From Planctomycetales bacterium (GTDB lineage: Bacteria > Planctomycetota > Planctomycetia > Isosphaerales > Isosphaeraceae), in contig DAIDHB010000117.1 of the NCBI GenBank assembly GCA_027452145.1, positions 1-64,000 on the forward strand: DNA of 64,000 nt. The letters are read 5' to 3'. Shown piece by piece: positions 50,749-59,431 of this stretch. Numbering within the stretch: position 1 is the stretch's first letter; each line of letters opens with the position of its first letter. Under the pieces are notes generated by a model. It saw only the letters and a list, made by a program, of their open reading frames with translations. It did no database searches and had not been told where the DNA came from. The position numbers were made by a program, and so were the translations under genes.

Positions 50749-51150
50749 TCAATGCGCCTGGGCGCCGCCCCCAAGGCTGATACCGAGCCGACAAAGCCAT
50801 CCCAGCGGCCCCGTTTGCGGGGCCCGCCGGTGGTCCACGCGGACCGATTTGACCCGGATGCCGGCGTCCCAACTGAAGGCGATCCCGATCACCTGCCGGC
50901 CCGATTCGGTGCGCGCGTGGCTGACGCAGCCGAGCATCGTCCGGCCCGAGCCGCGGGTCTCGCCGGGCCGGCGCGGGAAGACCAGGCGGACCACATCGCC
51001 TTCCGTCAGCCGCCGGTCGACCGCCACGCAGACGCCGCCGCCCCCGACGTCCACGATCTCGCCGTCCATCGGCGGCCCTCCGTCCAGCCGGTGCACGGCC
51101 ACCCGGCCGCGGCACCGGTGCCGCTCGGGCCGGTGACGACATGTCTTCAT
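50749..51150 (-). CDS. PilZ-like domain protein
   Basis: A 133-residue single-domain protein that reads like a PilZ domain, which binds the second messenger c-di-GMP. The N-terminal Arg motif is visible (RHRCRGRV) and the second motif reads EIVDVGGGGVCV, where the usual D/N-x-S-x-x-G has Gly in place of Ser. The later part GDVVRLVFPRRP and GIAFSWD fit the PilZ barrel. Ligand binding is plausible but the Ser change makes it less sure. I chose ATG 51150, preceded by GAGGAT. Confidence 0.65.
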   Translation of the reverse strand: MKTCRHRPERHRCRGRVAVHRLDGGPPMDGEIVDVGGGGVCVAVDRRLTEGDVVRLVFPRRPGETRGSGRTMLGCVSHARTESGRQVIGIAFSWDAGIRVKSVRVDHRRAPQTGPLGWLCRLGISLGGGAQAH

Positions 51151-51346
51151 CGCACGATCCTCCCCCAAACCGGCTGGAACCCCTGGTCGGGCGGCGCCAC
51201 GAACCCGCGATTCCCGATCAGATTCGGTACCTATCTCAACGGTAGGCCGCGATCGGTCGATATGGGGGAAGGCGCGCGAGAAGGGCGCCGGGCGTTGCGG
51301 GGAGGAAACATCCTGGTCGAAGCCGTCGAGCTGGGGAGCGTCCGCT

Positions 51347-52099
51347 CTACGAGCTCGTCGGCATGGGACCCGAGCCCTCGACCTGGTTCAGGAATGCCGG
51401 GACCGAGAGGCCCGAGCCGGGCAAGGATGTCCAGCTCGGCAGGCCCGGGCGGGTCTGGACCATGTAGGCCCAGTGGCCGATCTGGAGCGTTTGCAGGGGC
51501 GATGTGAACATCTGGTTCTCCATCGTCCACCCGCCGCGCTTGCGCTGCATCGTGCCGTAGCCCTCGGTCACCGTGGTGCTGGATCCGCCGCTGATCGGGG
51601 TAAATGTGAGCAGGACGCGGCCCTGGGGCGTGACCGAGCCGACCATCGCCGATCCGGAAGCCGACGAGCCGCCGAGCTGCGTGACCGACTTGCCCCAGAA
51701 GTAGCCATCGCGGTAGCGCGTGATCTGGAAAACCGTCTGGTCCTGGACCGCGGTGATGGTGCCCGCCCCGCTGTTGTACAGGGTCGCGGCGAGGTTGCGG
51801 TCGGGCACGTACCAGTACGAGCTGGCCAGCCACGACCAGCGCCGGACGGTCGCGAGCGACGAGACCGGGGCCGTTTCGGCGGGTCCGCGCCCGTGCTTGC
51901 GGGCGGGGGCGACCGAGACCGAGACCGACGGCCGGTCTACGGGTCGGGCGAGCGAGCCGTGGTCGGCGGACCGCAAGACGACGGTCGGGACGGGCGGCCC
52001 GGCGAGGTCGATCCGGGCGAGGCCGCTCATTAGCGAGCGTTCCTCCAGCCGGTCGATGACGATCGAGATCGGCGATCGGCGCCCTGGACTGCGCTTCAT
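51347..52099 (-). CDS. Exported hypothetical protein with LEPR-like N-terminus
   Basis: A 250-residue protein. The N-terminus KRSPGRRSPISIVIDRLEER followed by SLMSG resembles the LEPR-type motif (LEpRxLL) found at the start of many planctomycete surface proteins and thought to act in export. The mature part is rich in Ser, Thr, Gly and aromatic residues, with beta-type repeats (WYVPDRNLAATLYNSGAGTI, TEGYGTMQRKRGGWTMENQM). It is likely exported to the cell surface. No enzyme motif is visible. GGAGG lies 12 nt before the ATG. Confidence 0.65.
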   Translation of the reverse strand: MKRSPGRRSPISIVIDRLEERSLMSGLARIDLAGPPVPTVVLRSADHGSLARPVDRPSVSVSVAPARKHGRGPAETAPVSSLATVRRWSWLASSYWYVPDRNLAATLYNSGAGTITAVQDQTVFQITRYRDGYFWGKSVTQLGGSSASGSAMVGSVTPQGRVLLTFTPISGGSSTTVTEGYGTMQRKRGGWTMENQMFTSPLQTLQIGHWAYMVQTRPGLPSWTSLPGSGLSVPAFLNQVEGSGPMPTSS

Positions 52100-52314
52100 G
52101 AGAGTCTCGTCCTCCGCTCGTGGAGAGCTCGGTGCGGTCGTCGGGTGCGGCGGAGCGCATGGCATGAGCGGGTCGAGACCCGGTCCGGCGGCGTTCCGGA
52201 GTCAGAACCGATCGCCGGCACCCGGCAACCTCCGTCTGTCGATAAGCTAGAACATGGGCGGCCGGACGCAAGGGGGCGCGGCTCCGGGGCTGAGCCGCTC
52301 ACCGAAATCCGGCG

Positions 52315-52397
52315 GACCGGCGACGTCAGTCGTCGGGTCCCTCAGTCCCGCGCACCCGACGACCGGCGCATGATGACCCGGCGACTCACGTCGCGGG
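52315..52397. repeat. Diverged copy of the long hairpin element
   Basis: The arms CCGGCGACGTCAGTCGTCGG (52317-52336) and CCCGGCGACTCACGTCGCGG (52377-52396) are near-inverse. The inner ACCCGGCGnCTCAnG and the outer CGGCGnCG...AGnCGnnGGGT match the element at 44763-44833, which suggests one repeat family. It lies in the 320-base gap between the exported protein gene and the PVC dehydrogenase gene, which otherwise holds no feature I can support. Confidence 0.6.
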
Positions 52398-52419
52398 GGT
52401 CTCTCTCGCGCGCCGGACC

Positions 52420-55410
52420 TCACCTGCCCGACGCGCTCTGGAGGTAGCGGAACAGGTCGCGGATCTGCGGCTCGGTGAGCTTGTCGAGCAGGCCCTCGGG
52501 CATCAGCGAGACATCCGCCGCTCGCGTCGCGTCGATCGCGTCGCGCGGGATGACCGTCTTCTGGCGGTTGGCGTCGACGAGGGTCATCGTGCGGTCGTCC
52601 TCATCCACCACGAGGCCCGTCAACACGCGGCCGTCGTTGAGCGCGACCGTCTGCGCCTGGTATTCCTTGCGGACCATCCGGCTGGGATCCACCAGGCTCG
52701 TGAGCAGGAAGTCCAGGTCGCCGCGCTCGGAGCCAGTCAGATCGGGGCCGATCGTCTCGCCCTCGCCGAACAGCTTGTGGCAGACGGCGCAGTTCTCCTT
52801 GAAGACGGGCCGGCCGCGGGCGGCGTTCCCCTTGTCGCCCTCGGGGAGCATCCCGCGGACCTCGGCGATCCGCCGGTCCTTCTCGGGCGAGCCGGCGCGC
52901 GGGACCTTGCCCCAGGCGGATTCGAGCCGGGCCAGAAGCGCCGAGTCGCCGAGTTGGACCATGGATTGCACATGAGCCGTCGCCAGCTCCTTCGCCGGGA
53001 TCCTGCGGTGCTCGATCGCGTCGAGCAGCGGCGCGGCCCACTCGCGGCGGGTGCTCAACAACCCGAGGATCCGGTTTTTTACCGTGGGCGAGGCCGTCGC
53101 ATAGCGCTCGATCAACGGAGCGGCCACCGAGGCACGCGCGAATCCGCCGATCGCGGCGATCGCCGCGAGCTGGATCGTCGGGTTCGAGTCGTGTTGCACC
53201 AGGTCCACCAGGGCGGGCAGGTCGTCGTCGCGGTGGATCTGGCCGAGCAGCTCGATCATGGCGACGCGGTCAGCGACCGCGACCTTGCCGTCGCGGGCGA
53301 CGCCGATCGCGGCCGCGATCCCCTCGGGGCTGCCGAGCCGGGCGGCCAGGCGGATCAGCGTCATACCGGGCCTCGGGTTGGCCTCGGACCAGAGCTTCGC
53401 CAGCGGCGCGGCCATCGGGCCGGGGACAGCGGTCAGCACCCGCCCGCGCAGCCCCTGGTCCATCCCCGACGCGATCCGGCCGCCGGGGCCGCTCGCCGAC
53501 GCTGCCAGCAGCCGGCCGCAGGCGGCGAAATCGGCGTCGGTGCCGTCCGAGGCCAGTGCCCGCGCCACTCGCTCGAGGATCGCCGATTCGCCGAGCGGCG
53601 AGTTCGTCATCGACGGCGTGGCCAGCAGCTCGACCACGGCGTCGCGGTCCTTCCGCATTGCCCGCTCGAATGCCCACCAGAGCAGGTTGGGGATAAATGG
53701 GTCGGTGCGGTCCTCGTCGCGGCGTACGAGAGCCGCGAGGATCGGCAGGGCGTCGCGCGGCTCCCACCGCTGGCAGCTCGAGGCGAGCTGGCTGCGGACG
53801 GTCGAGTCGGGCTCGGATCCCGCCAGGGCGGCCAGGCGATTGCGAAGCGAGGGGTTCATCGTGCCGTCGTCGCCCAGCAGCCGGACCGTCCAGCGCCGGA
53901 CGCCGGCCAGCGGGTGGTCGAGCAAACCGGTCGCCGTCGCGTCGTCGAACCCGCCGCTGACATACAGCGCCCACAGGTCGCGCAGGGCGATCGTCTCGTC
54001 GCGGTCGTCGGCCAGGAACTGCTTCAGCATCGGCACGACCGAGCGATCCCGGCGCTCGGCGAGGATCCGCCGGGCCTCGGTCGGGAACCAGTCGTTGGTG
54101 CTGGTGCGCAATGCGACCAGTTCGGCCGAGGACTTGCTCGCGAGGTCAAAAGGCGGAACATGCCGCCTCTCGCCGTAAACAATCCGGTAGATCCGGCCGT
54201 TGGTGCGGTCCCAGTTGTCGCGGGGGTCGAGGTGCGAGGCGCGGCGGTCGTACCAGTCGACGACGTAGACGCACGCATCGGGCCCAAGGAGCAGGTCGAT
54301 CGGCCGACACCATCGGTCGCGCGAGTCGATCAGCGTGCCGCCGTGCCGGCCGGCGAAGGTCGAGCCGTCTCGCTCGAGGACGTGCCAGTAGACGGCGTTG
54401 GCCAGCAGGTTGCCGCCGATGAACGTGCCGCGGAACTCGGGCGGGTAGGCGTCGCCCTTGTAGATGATCCCGCCGGGCGTGACGTGTCCGCCGCGCTTGG
54501 CTCCCTTGTAGGCGACCGGGCCGAAATAGCCGTAAGCGCGGGGGTTGTGCAGCGGACCGTGCTTGGCGAAGCCCTTGACGTAATAGCCGCCCGGGACCAT
54601 GTGGAATGTGACATAACCGCCGTTGCTGCTGCCGAACGCGTTGCCGCCCGGGTCAAAATCGACGCCCCAGGTGTTGCCGCCCCCCTCGGCGAAGACCTCG
54701 AACCGGCGATCGTCGGGGTGATAGCGCCAGATCGCCTGCTGGAACTCGTGGCCTCGGATCTTTGCGGTGACGGTGCTCCCCTGGGCGCCGTAGAGCCATC
54801 CGTCGGGGCCCCAGGTCATCGAGTTGACCGTCGCGTGGGCGTCCTGGAGGCCGAAGCCGGATAGCAAGACCTCGGGATCGCCGTCGGGGCGGTCGTCGTG
54901 GTTGCGGTCGGGGTAGAACAACAAATAAGGCGCCTGGCCGACGAAGACGCCGCCGTGGCCGACGGCCAGGCCGGAGGCCAGGTTCAGCCCCTCGGCGAAG
55001 ATCGTGGCCTTGTCCGCCTTGCCGTCGCCGTCGGTGTCCTCGAGGATCTTGATCCGGTCGGCGCCGCGAGGGCCGTGCGGGGGCGGCTCGGGTACGCGGT
55101 CGTACTCGGTCCGCAGATACTGATCCACTTTCACCGGCTTGAGCCCGGCCGGATTGGGGTACTGGAGGTACTCGATGACCCACAGCCGCCCCCGCTCGTC
55201 GAAGCAGGCGGTGACGGGCTGGCGGACCATCGGCTCGGACGCGAAGACCTCGATGTGGAAGCCCTGGGGCACGACCATCCGCCGCACCGCCTCATCGGGC
55301 GTGAAGCCGCCGGTCTGATTCGCCTGCTGGGCGTTGGCGCCTTGGGCGAGGAGGAACGAGGTCAACGTCGCCAGCAGCCAGGCCCGTCGTCGCGTCGCGT
55401 ATCGATCCAT
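52420..55410 (-). CDS. PVC-type membrane-bound dehydrogenase / HEAT / cytochrome c protein
   Basis: A 996-residue exported protein of a build typical for planctomycetes. The signal peptide is AWLLATLTSFLLAQGANAQ. A six-bladed beta-propeller dehydrogenase-like domain spans about residues 35-430 (VFASEPMVRQPVTACFDERG, RIKILEDTDGDGKADKATIF, GPDACVYVVDWYDRR). HEAT-like repeats cover about 450-850. A C-terminal heme domain has one CxxCH (ENCAVCHKLFGEGETIGPDL) followed by the family ending VDPSRMVRKEY...LTGLVVDEDD. It probably oxidises a sugar or alcohol outside the cytosol and passes electrons to its heme. Substrate unknown. Confidence 0.92.
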   Translation of the reverse strand: MDRYATRRRAWLLATLTSFLLAQGANAQQANQTGGFTPDEAVRRMVVPQGFHIEVFASEPMVRQPVTACFDERGRLWVIEYLQYPNPAGLKPVKVDQYLRTEYDRVPEPPPHGPRGADRIKILEDTDGDGKADKATIFAEGLNLASGLAVGHGGVFVGQAPYLLFYPDRNHDDRPDGDPEVLLSGFGLQDAHATVNSMTWGPDGWLYGAQGSTVTAKIRGHEFQQAIWRYHPDDRRFEVFAEGGGNTWGVDFDPGGNAFGSSNGGYVTFHMVPGGYYVKGFAKHGPLHNPRAYGYFGPVAYKGAKRGGHVTPGGIIYKGDAYPPEFRGTFIGGNLLANAVYWHVLERDGSTFAGRHGGTLIDSRDRWCRPIDLLLGPDACVYVVDWYDRRASHLDPRDNWDRTNGRIYRIVYGERRHVPPFDLASKSSAELVALRTSTNDWFPTEARRILAERRDRSVVPMLKQFLADDRDETIALRDLWALYVSGGFDDATATGLLDHPLAGVRRWTVRLLGDDGTMNPSLRNRLAALAGSEPDSTVRSQLASSCQRWEPRDALPILAALVRRDEDRTDPFIPNLLWWAFERAMRKDRDAVVELLATPSMTNSPLGESAILERVARALASDGTDADFAACGRLLAASASGPGGRIASGMDQGLRGRVLTAVPGPMAAPLAKLWSEANPRPGMTLIRLAARLGSPEGIAAAIGVARDGKVAVADRVAMIELLGQIHRDDDLPALVDLVQHDSNPTIQLAAIAAIGGFARASVAAPLIERYATASPTVKNRILGLLSTRREWAAPLLDAIEHRRIPAKELATAHVQSMVQLGDSALLARLESAWGKVPRAGSPEKDRRIAEVRGMLPEGDKGNAARGRPVFKENCAVCHKLFGEGETIGPDLTGSERGDLDFLLTSLVDPSRMVRKEYQAQTVALNDGRVLTGLVVDEDDRTMTLVDANRQKTVIPRDAIDATRAADVSLMPEGLLDKLTEPQIRDLFRYLQSASGR

Positions 55411-55619
55411 CGGGGAAGGTCCCTGGAGTGTGATCGGGGCAGGGGACTTCGAGGAATCTCTCTTTTACCGCGCCGGCGCGGGACTTCCCACAACCTGGAG
55501 CTTCGCCATGGGACGGGGGACTTCTTGCGGGATCCACGCGTCCCGACGCAAGATAGCTGCATCAGACTCGCCGGTCGGCGGGCCGCTGATCCGAGGCGTT
55601 TGCTGGGGGCCGATTTCTC

Positions 55620-56477
55620 GTGAAACGCTCGACGCGGGCCGAACTCTCCAGGCAGACGGTGGAGATCGTCGAACGGGGCTCTTATCGTTCCCTCACCGGC
55701 CGCATTGTCGACATCGCCGATGCGATCCGGACGTGCCTGGACTCCACGCGGCTCTACACACCGGAGGAGCTGGAGCGGCTACGCCAGGAGGTCCTCGGTC
55801 GCCCCGCCGCGCCGACCCGCCTTACCTGCGAGGTGGTCAACGAAACGACCCTCAGCGGCATCGCCCGCGTGTTGTCCGGCGGACGGGGGTCGGTCGCGGC
55901 CCTGAACTTCGCGTCCGCCAAAAACCCCGGCGGAGGCTTTCTCAACGGCAGCCAGGCCCAGGAAGAGTCCCTGGCCCGCAGCTCGGCCCTTCACGCGTCG
56001 TTGCTCCGAGCGTGGGCCTTCTATGAGCGGCATCGAGCATCTCCGTCGCTGCTGTACAGCGACGCGATCGTCCTGTCGCCCGATTGCCCGGTCTTCCGCG
56101 ACGATGAGGGGCGGCTACTCGAGGAGCCGCAACTGGTGACCTTCATCACGAGCGCAGCCCCGAACGCCGGGGCCATCGCCGAGAAAAGGCCCGCGGAGAC
56201 CGCGGCCATACCGGAGGTGTTCCGTCGCCGTTGCGAATACGTGCTCGCACTGGCGGCATCTCGGGGGTACAGCCAACTGGTGCTGGGCGCGTGGGGTTGC
56301 GGCGTCTTCCGCAACGACCCCGGCGTCGTCGCATCCGCCTTCGCGAACCACCTGCGACACGGGGCCTGGTCGATGCGGTTCGAGCGGGTCGTATTCTCGG
56401 TGCTGGACACCTCGAGCTCGCGCGAGACGTTTGGAGCGTTCGCGCGTGCATTCGGCCCGAACGATCAGGGCGAGTAA
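55620..56477 (+). CDS. TIGR02452-type poly(ADP-ribose) glycohydrolase-like macrodomain enzyme
   Basis: A 285-residue protein of the microbial PARG group. The signature loop is complete: NFASAKNPGGGFLNGSQAQE then ES, with GGG at 104-106 and the catalytic Glu pair in QEE at 114-116. The N-terminal PARG extension (YRSLTGRIVDIADAIRTCLD) and the C-terminal LGAWGCGVFRNDPGVVA also fit. Enzymes of this family remove poly- or mono-ADP-ribose. No ADP-ribosyltransferase or NAD-related gene is adjacent, so its target is unknown. The start is GTG at 55620. Length and intact motifs suggest a working enzyme. Confidence 0.9.
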   Translation: MKRSTRAELSRQTVEIVERGSYRSLTGRIVDIADAIRTCLDSTRLYTPEELERLRQEVLGRPAAPTRLTCEVVNETTLSGIARVLSGGRGSVAALNFASAKNPGGGFLNGSQAQEESLARSSALHASLLRAWAFYERHRASPSLLYSDAIVLSPDCPVFRDDEGRLLEEPQLVTFITSAAPNAGAIAEKRPAETAAIPEVFRRRCEYVLALAASRGYSQLVLGAWGCGVFRNDPGVVASAFANHLRHGAWSMRFERVVFSVLDTSSSRETFGAFARAFGPNDQGE

Positions 56478-56964
56478 CAGAGGGACAACTCGCGGAGCGG
56501 TCGAGGGCTGTCGACTCGATCCGCGCGGTCCGGTCCGATAGAGCTGCTCCTCTCGGCCGTGGGCCATTTCACTGTTCGGTGCACGGCAAAGTTCCATGGG
56601 GAACTGGCCGAATCGCTGCGGGGGCCGTCGATAGCGGCGCGGACCTGTTCGTCGGCGCTTGCACACCGCGACCGACATGGCGTCGCCGCAGACGCCGGCC
56701 GGCCCGACATCCGCCCGATGGAAGACCCGGGCCGATCACCAGGCGATCCAGAAGAGCCGCCCGCCAGCGGAACCGGGCGGACCAGCACCGATGGCCGGAC
56801 GAAGTCGCCGATAACCATCAACCATCGGCAATCGATTCCGGCGCTTTCCCCTGGTCTCATTCCAAGAAAGAACGTAGAAATCGCTGATGTCGGACCCGGC
56901 CCGCTGCAAACGATGGATGCGGTGATTCAGCGCCTCCCCTACGGTCACCCCGGAGATCACGACC
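56478..56964. other. Intergenic region (487 bases)
   Basis: I see no gene that can be supported between the PARG-like gene and the small exported protein. Open frames of 130-220 codons on both strands overlap each other and lack any motif. The segment 56790-56880 is somewhat lower in GC and may hold the promoter of the next gene. Confidence 0.35.
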
Positions 56965-57612
56965 ATGCGGCTCCCCCGCGTTAGGTCTGCGGTGCGAATC
57001 CCGATCGTCGCGGTGGCGGTCCTGGCAGCGGCCCTTGCCGCATGGATCGAGTGCAGTGAGGACCCGTTGTGGCGCTGGAATCTGAATGGCGAGATGACGT
57101 GGAGCCGTTCTCCAGTGGGCGAGTTCTTCCCGAAGGACGAGGTCGAGATATCCCAGCCGAACATCCTACTCAAGGTCTCGGATGCCGACGCTCCTGACGG
57201 AGGGCCCCGGTACAACCAACTGCCGAGCTACCGCAAACTCCGGTGGTGTCTCGGCCGAGCGGGCGAGTTGTCCAGACGGGAGATCGTTCACGGAGCCTAC
57301 TGCGGATGGAGAAGGAGCTGGCAAGACGGCCTGTCCAGGGCAGAGCTGGCCGAGGTTCAACGGATCATCTCGAAGCTCCCTCCTTCGAACGGGCCGTATC
57401 ACCATGGCGACCTGCTCCTGGTAAGCACCCTCAGCGAGGGTTCCTGGGTGACGAAGGTCTACGACAAGGCCGCCCCTCCGCCTGCGGTTCGGGACCTGGT
57501 AACGCTTCTTCACCTCAGGTATTCATCGACTCGAGTCTCTTCCCAGCCGCCGGCGCGTAGCAGTCCTGGCGGTGGCCCACCCAATTCACCGCGATCGGCA
57601 GCAGGGGCCTGA
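56965..57612 (+). CDS. Hypothetical exported or membrane-anchored protein
   Basis: A 215-residue protein that I do not recognise. A hydrophobic N-terminal segment (IPIVAVAVLAAALAAWIECS) is a signal anchor or signal peptide. The mature part has a compact, Trp-rich character (DPLWRWNLNGEMTW, GAYCGWRRSWQDGLSRAELA). The helix ELAEVQRIISKLP is followed by YHHGDLLLVSTLSEGSWVTK, which resembles a small beta domain. The last 25 residues are disordered (Ser/Pro/Gly). GGAG precedes the ATG. It converges on the WD40 gene. Confidence 0.5.
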   Translation: MRLPRVRSAVRIPIVAVAVLAAALAAWIECSEDPLWRWNLNGEMTWSRSPVGEFFPKDEVEISQPNILLKVSDADAPDGGPRYNQLPSYRKLRWCLGRAGELSRREIVHGAYCGWRRSWQDGLSRAELAEVQRIISKLPPSNGPYHHGDLLLVSTLSEGSWVTKVYDKAAPPPAVRDLVTLLHLRYSSTRVSSQPPARSSPGGGPPNSPRSAAGA

Positions 57613-57804
57613 ACCGGCGACGTGGACCTGAAGCGGCGTCGCCGACCCGTAGCGGGAACGCCGTTCATTCCGCTGGCCTCGGTCCGGCCGACCCGACCGA
57701 CCGTGCCCTGAGTGCTTCCCCACGCTCCCCCGCCGAGACCCTGATGGCCTCGGCCGCCGGCCGGACACCACCCTCCCGACCACGCCGATCCGTCATCGAC
57801 GGAC

Positions 57805-57862
57805 GTCAGGCTGAGAGCCTGACCTACTGCGGAGGCAGGGTCGGGCTGAAAGCCTGACCTAC
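57805..57862. repeat. REP block 5 (diverged palindromes)
   Basis: Two inverted copies ending in CCTAC: GTCAGGCTGAGAGCCTGACC (57805-57824) and GTCGGGCTGAAAGCCTGACC (57840-57859), each followed by TAC. They are shorter in the centre than the other copies. Read on the minus strand, the second is translated as the end of the WD40 protein and the first supplies its TAG stop codon. Confidence 0.8.
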
Positions 57863-59350
57863 CTGGGACTGGACACGCGAGACGTCCCAGATCCTGATCA
57901 TCCCGTCCGCCCCGCCGGAGACCAGCACGGGAAGGTCCCTCGGTGCGGCGGTGGTTACTCGGCCTTCGTGGGCCCTCCATCGTGTCAGCTCGTTGCCGGT
58001 CTGGGCGTCGATCGCGACGATGTCGCCGTGGAGCGTCGGCACGTACAGGACCCTCCCGGTGGGATCGAAGCTCGGGTCCACTGAGCCACGCCAGTAGCCG
58101 TCTTCACGGCTTGACTCAACGTCGTTCCTGTCATCGGCCAGGTCGATGAGGTATCGCAGGCGGAACGACGGGAACTCGTAGACGCAAAGATTCCATTTCT
58201 CATGGCTCCAGGCGATTCCGAGCAGGACGAGCGTATCGCCCGACGGGCTGAGACGGGCCCCGAAGACGCCGACGATGTGGGGGTCCAGCCAGGAGCGCTC
58301 CTCGCCGTTCTTCCGGTTCCGGATCGATTGTGGGACCAGGAAGTCACCGGATTCCTCCCGACCGGATTCGTCGATGAAGCGGTAGAGACTCACGGTGTCC
58401 GCGTCGTAGCCCCCGATCGAGAGGAATCGTTCCCCGTCGGGGTGCGCGACGAGCCGGCCAACCCTGCGCAACGAGCCGACCGAGCGGCCGGTCGCGACGT
58501 CGATGATTTCTGTCCTTTCCTCCATCGAGCGATCGGCCGCGATGAGCCGGCCCGAGGGGGAGAACAGGGTCGAGCTGAAGCCCCGCTGGTCGGCCGAGAC
58601 CTCCAGGTCATCGTGAGGCACACCAGAGAACCTGGTCGGACCGGAAGCCGCGGCCAGCGGCCGGATCGGGGCGCCGTCCCGGATGTCCACCAGCTCCAGC
58701 GGCCTGCCGATCCCGGCCAGGGCCATCGTCCGGCCGTCGGGATGGAACGCGACGTCGCCGATGCAACCCACCGTGATCCATGGAATCTCGCGCTCGGCGG
58801 ACCTGAGGATGTACCTCGCGTCGGCGGGGCGATGGGTCCCATAACGGGCGACTTCCTCGATCGCGACGGAATCCCAGCTCCAGAGGCAGCACTCATCGCG
58901 GTCTCTTGAGAAACTGACGACCCGAAGGCCGCCCGGTTGTACCACGAGCTTTCCAACCCGGGACCCCTGCCGGACCTGGCCGATCGGCCGGATGGTTTGG
59001 GTCGGTCGGCTGGAGGGTTCGATGACCGCGATCGGCTCGGCGGAACCCTCTTCGATGTCGTCGACGTCGTCGGGGTCCGGATGCAGGAATGCGAAGTCGG
59101 CGAATTCCTCGGGCCAGTCCTCGCGGGGCGGCAGGACGACCGCCACCTCGCTCCCGGGCTTGTATCGATCCTCGATGATGACCGCGTCGGGATGGCGCCG
59201 GAGGCGTTCGAACTCCTCGTCGCTGACGGTGCCGAAGTTGGCCTGGACCTGACCGGTGACCCAGTCGCCGGCCGGATGCTTCGTCAGGATCACGTCCATC
59301 ACGGCCTGGCCGATCGCATGCCCCCGACGGCAGAGGAAATAGGTCGTCAT
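57824..59350 (-). CDS. WD40-repeat protein with unusual N-terminus
   Basis: A 508-residue protein. Residues 1-100 form an unassigned acidic domain (FLCRRGHAIGQAVMDVILTK, then PPREDWPEEFADFAFLHPDP). The rest is a WD40 beta-propeller with degenerate repeats such as DVAFHPDGRTMALAGIGRPL, TLFSPSGRLIAADRSME and VSGGADGMIRIWDVS. A scaffold role is likely. The last 13 residues (VGQAFSPTLPPQ region) are encoded by a REP palindrome and the stop codon is the TAG of the next palindrome, so the original protein end has been replaced. It starts 81 bases after the TPR gene and is probably cotranscribed with it. Confidence 0.75.
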   Translation of the reverse strand: MTTYFLCRRGHAIGQAVMDVILTKHPAGDWVTGQVQANFGTVSDEEFERLRRHPDAVIIEDRYKPGSEVAVVLPPREDWPEEFADFAFLHPDPDDVDDIEEGSAEPIAVIEPSSRPTQTIRPIGQVRQGSRVGKLVVQPGGLRVVSFSRDRDECCLWSWDSVAIEEVARYGTHRPADARYILRSAEREIPWITVGCIGDVAFHPDGRTMALAGIGRPLELVDIRDGAPIRPLAAASGPTRFSGVPHDDLEVSADQRGFSSTLFSPSGRLIAADRSMEERTEIIDVATGRSVGSLRRVGRLVAHPDGERFLSIGGYDADTVSLYRFIDESGREESGDFLVPQSIRNRKNGEERSWLDPHIVGVFGARLSPSGDTLVLLGIAWSHEKWNLCVYEFPSFRLRYLIDLADDRNDVESSREDGYWRGSVDPSFDPTGRVLYVPTLHGDIVAIDAQTGNELTRWRAHEGRVTTAAPRDLPVLVSGGADGMIRIWDVSRVQSQVGQAFSPTLPPQ

Positions 59351-59431
59351 GCTTCAATTCCCGGCGGCGAACCAGACGGAGATGCCGGACGGACGACGGC
59401 CGGTCGATGGTCGATCCGATTTCGAGAGCTC

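Noticed and set aside
52777-54864. 695-codon plus-strand open frame
   Set aside because: Shadow of the PVC dehydrogenase gene.
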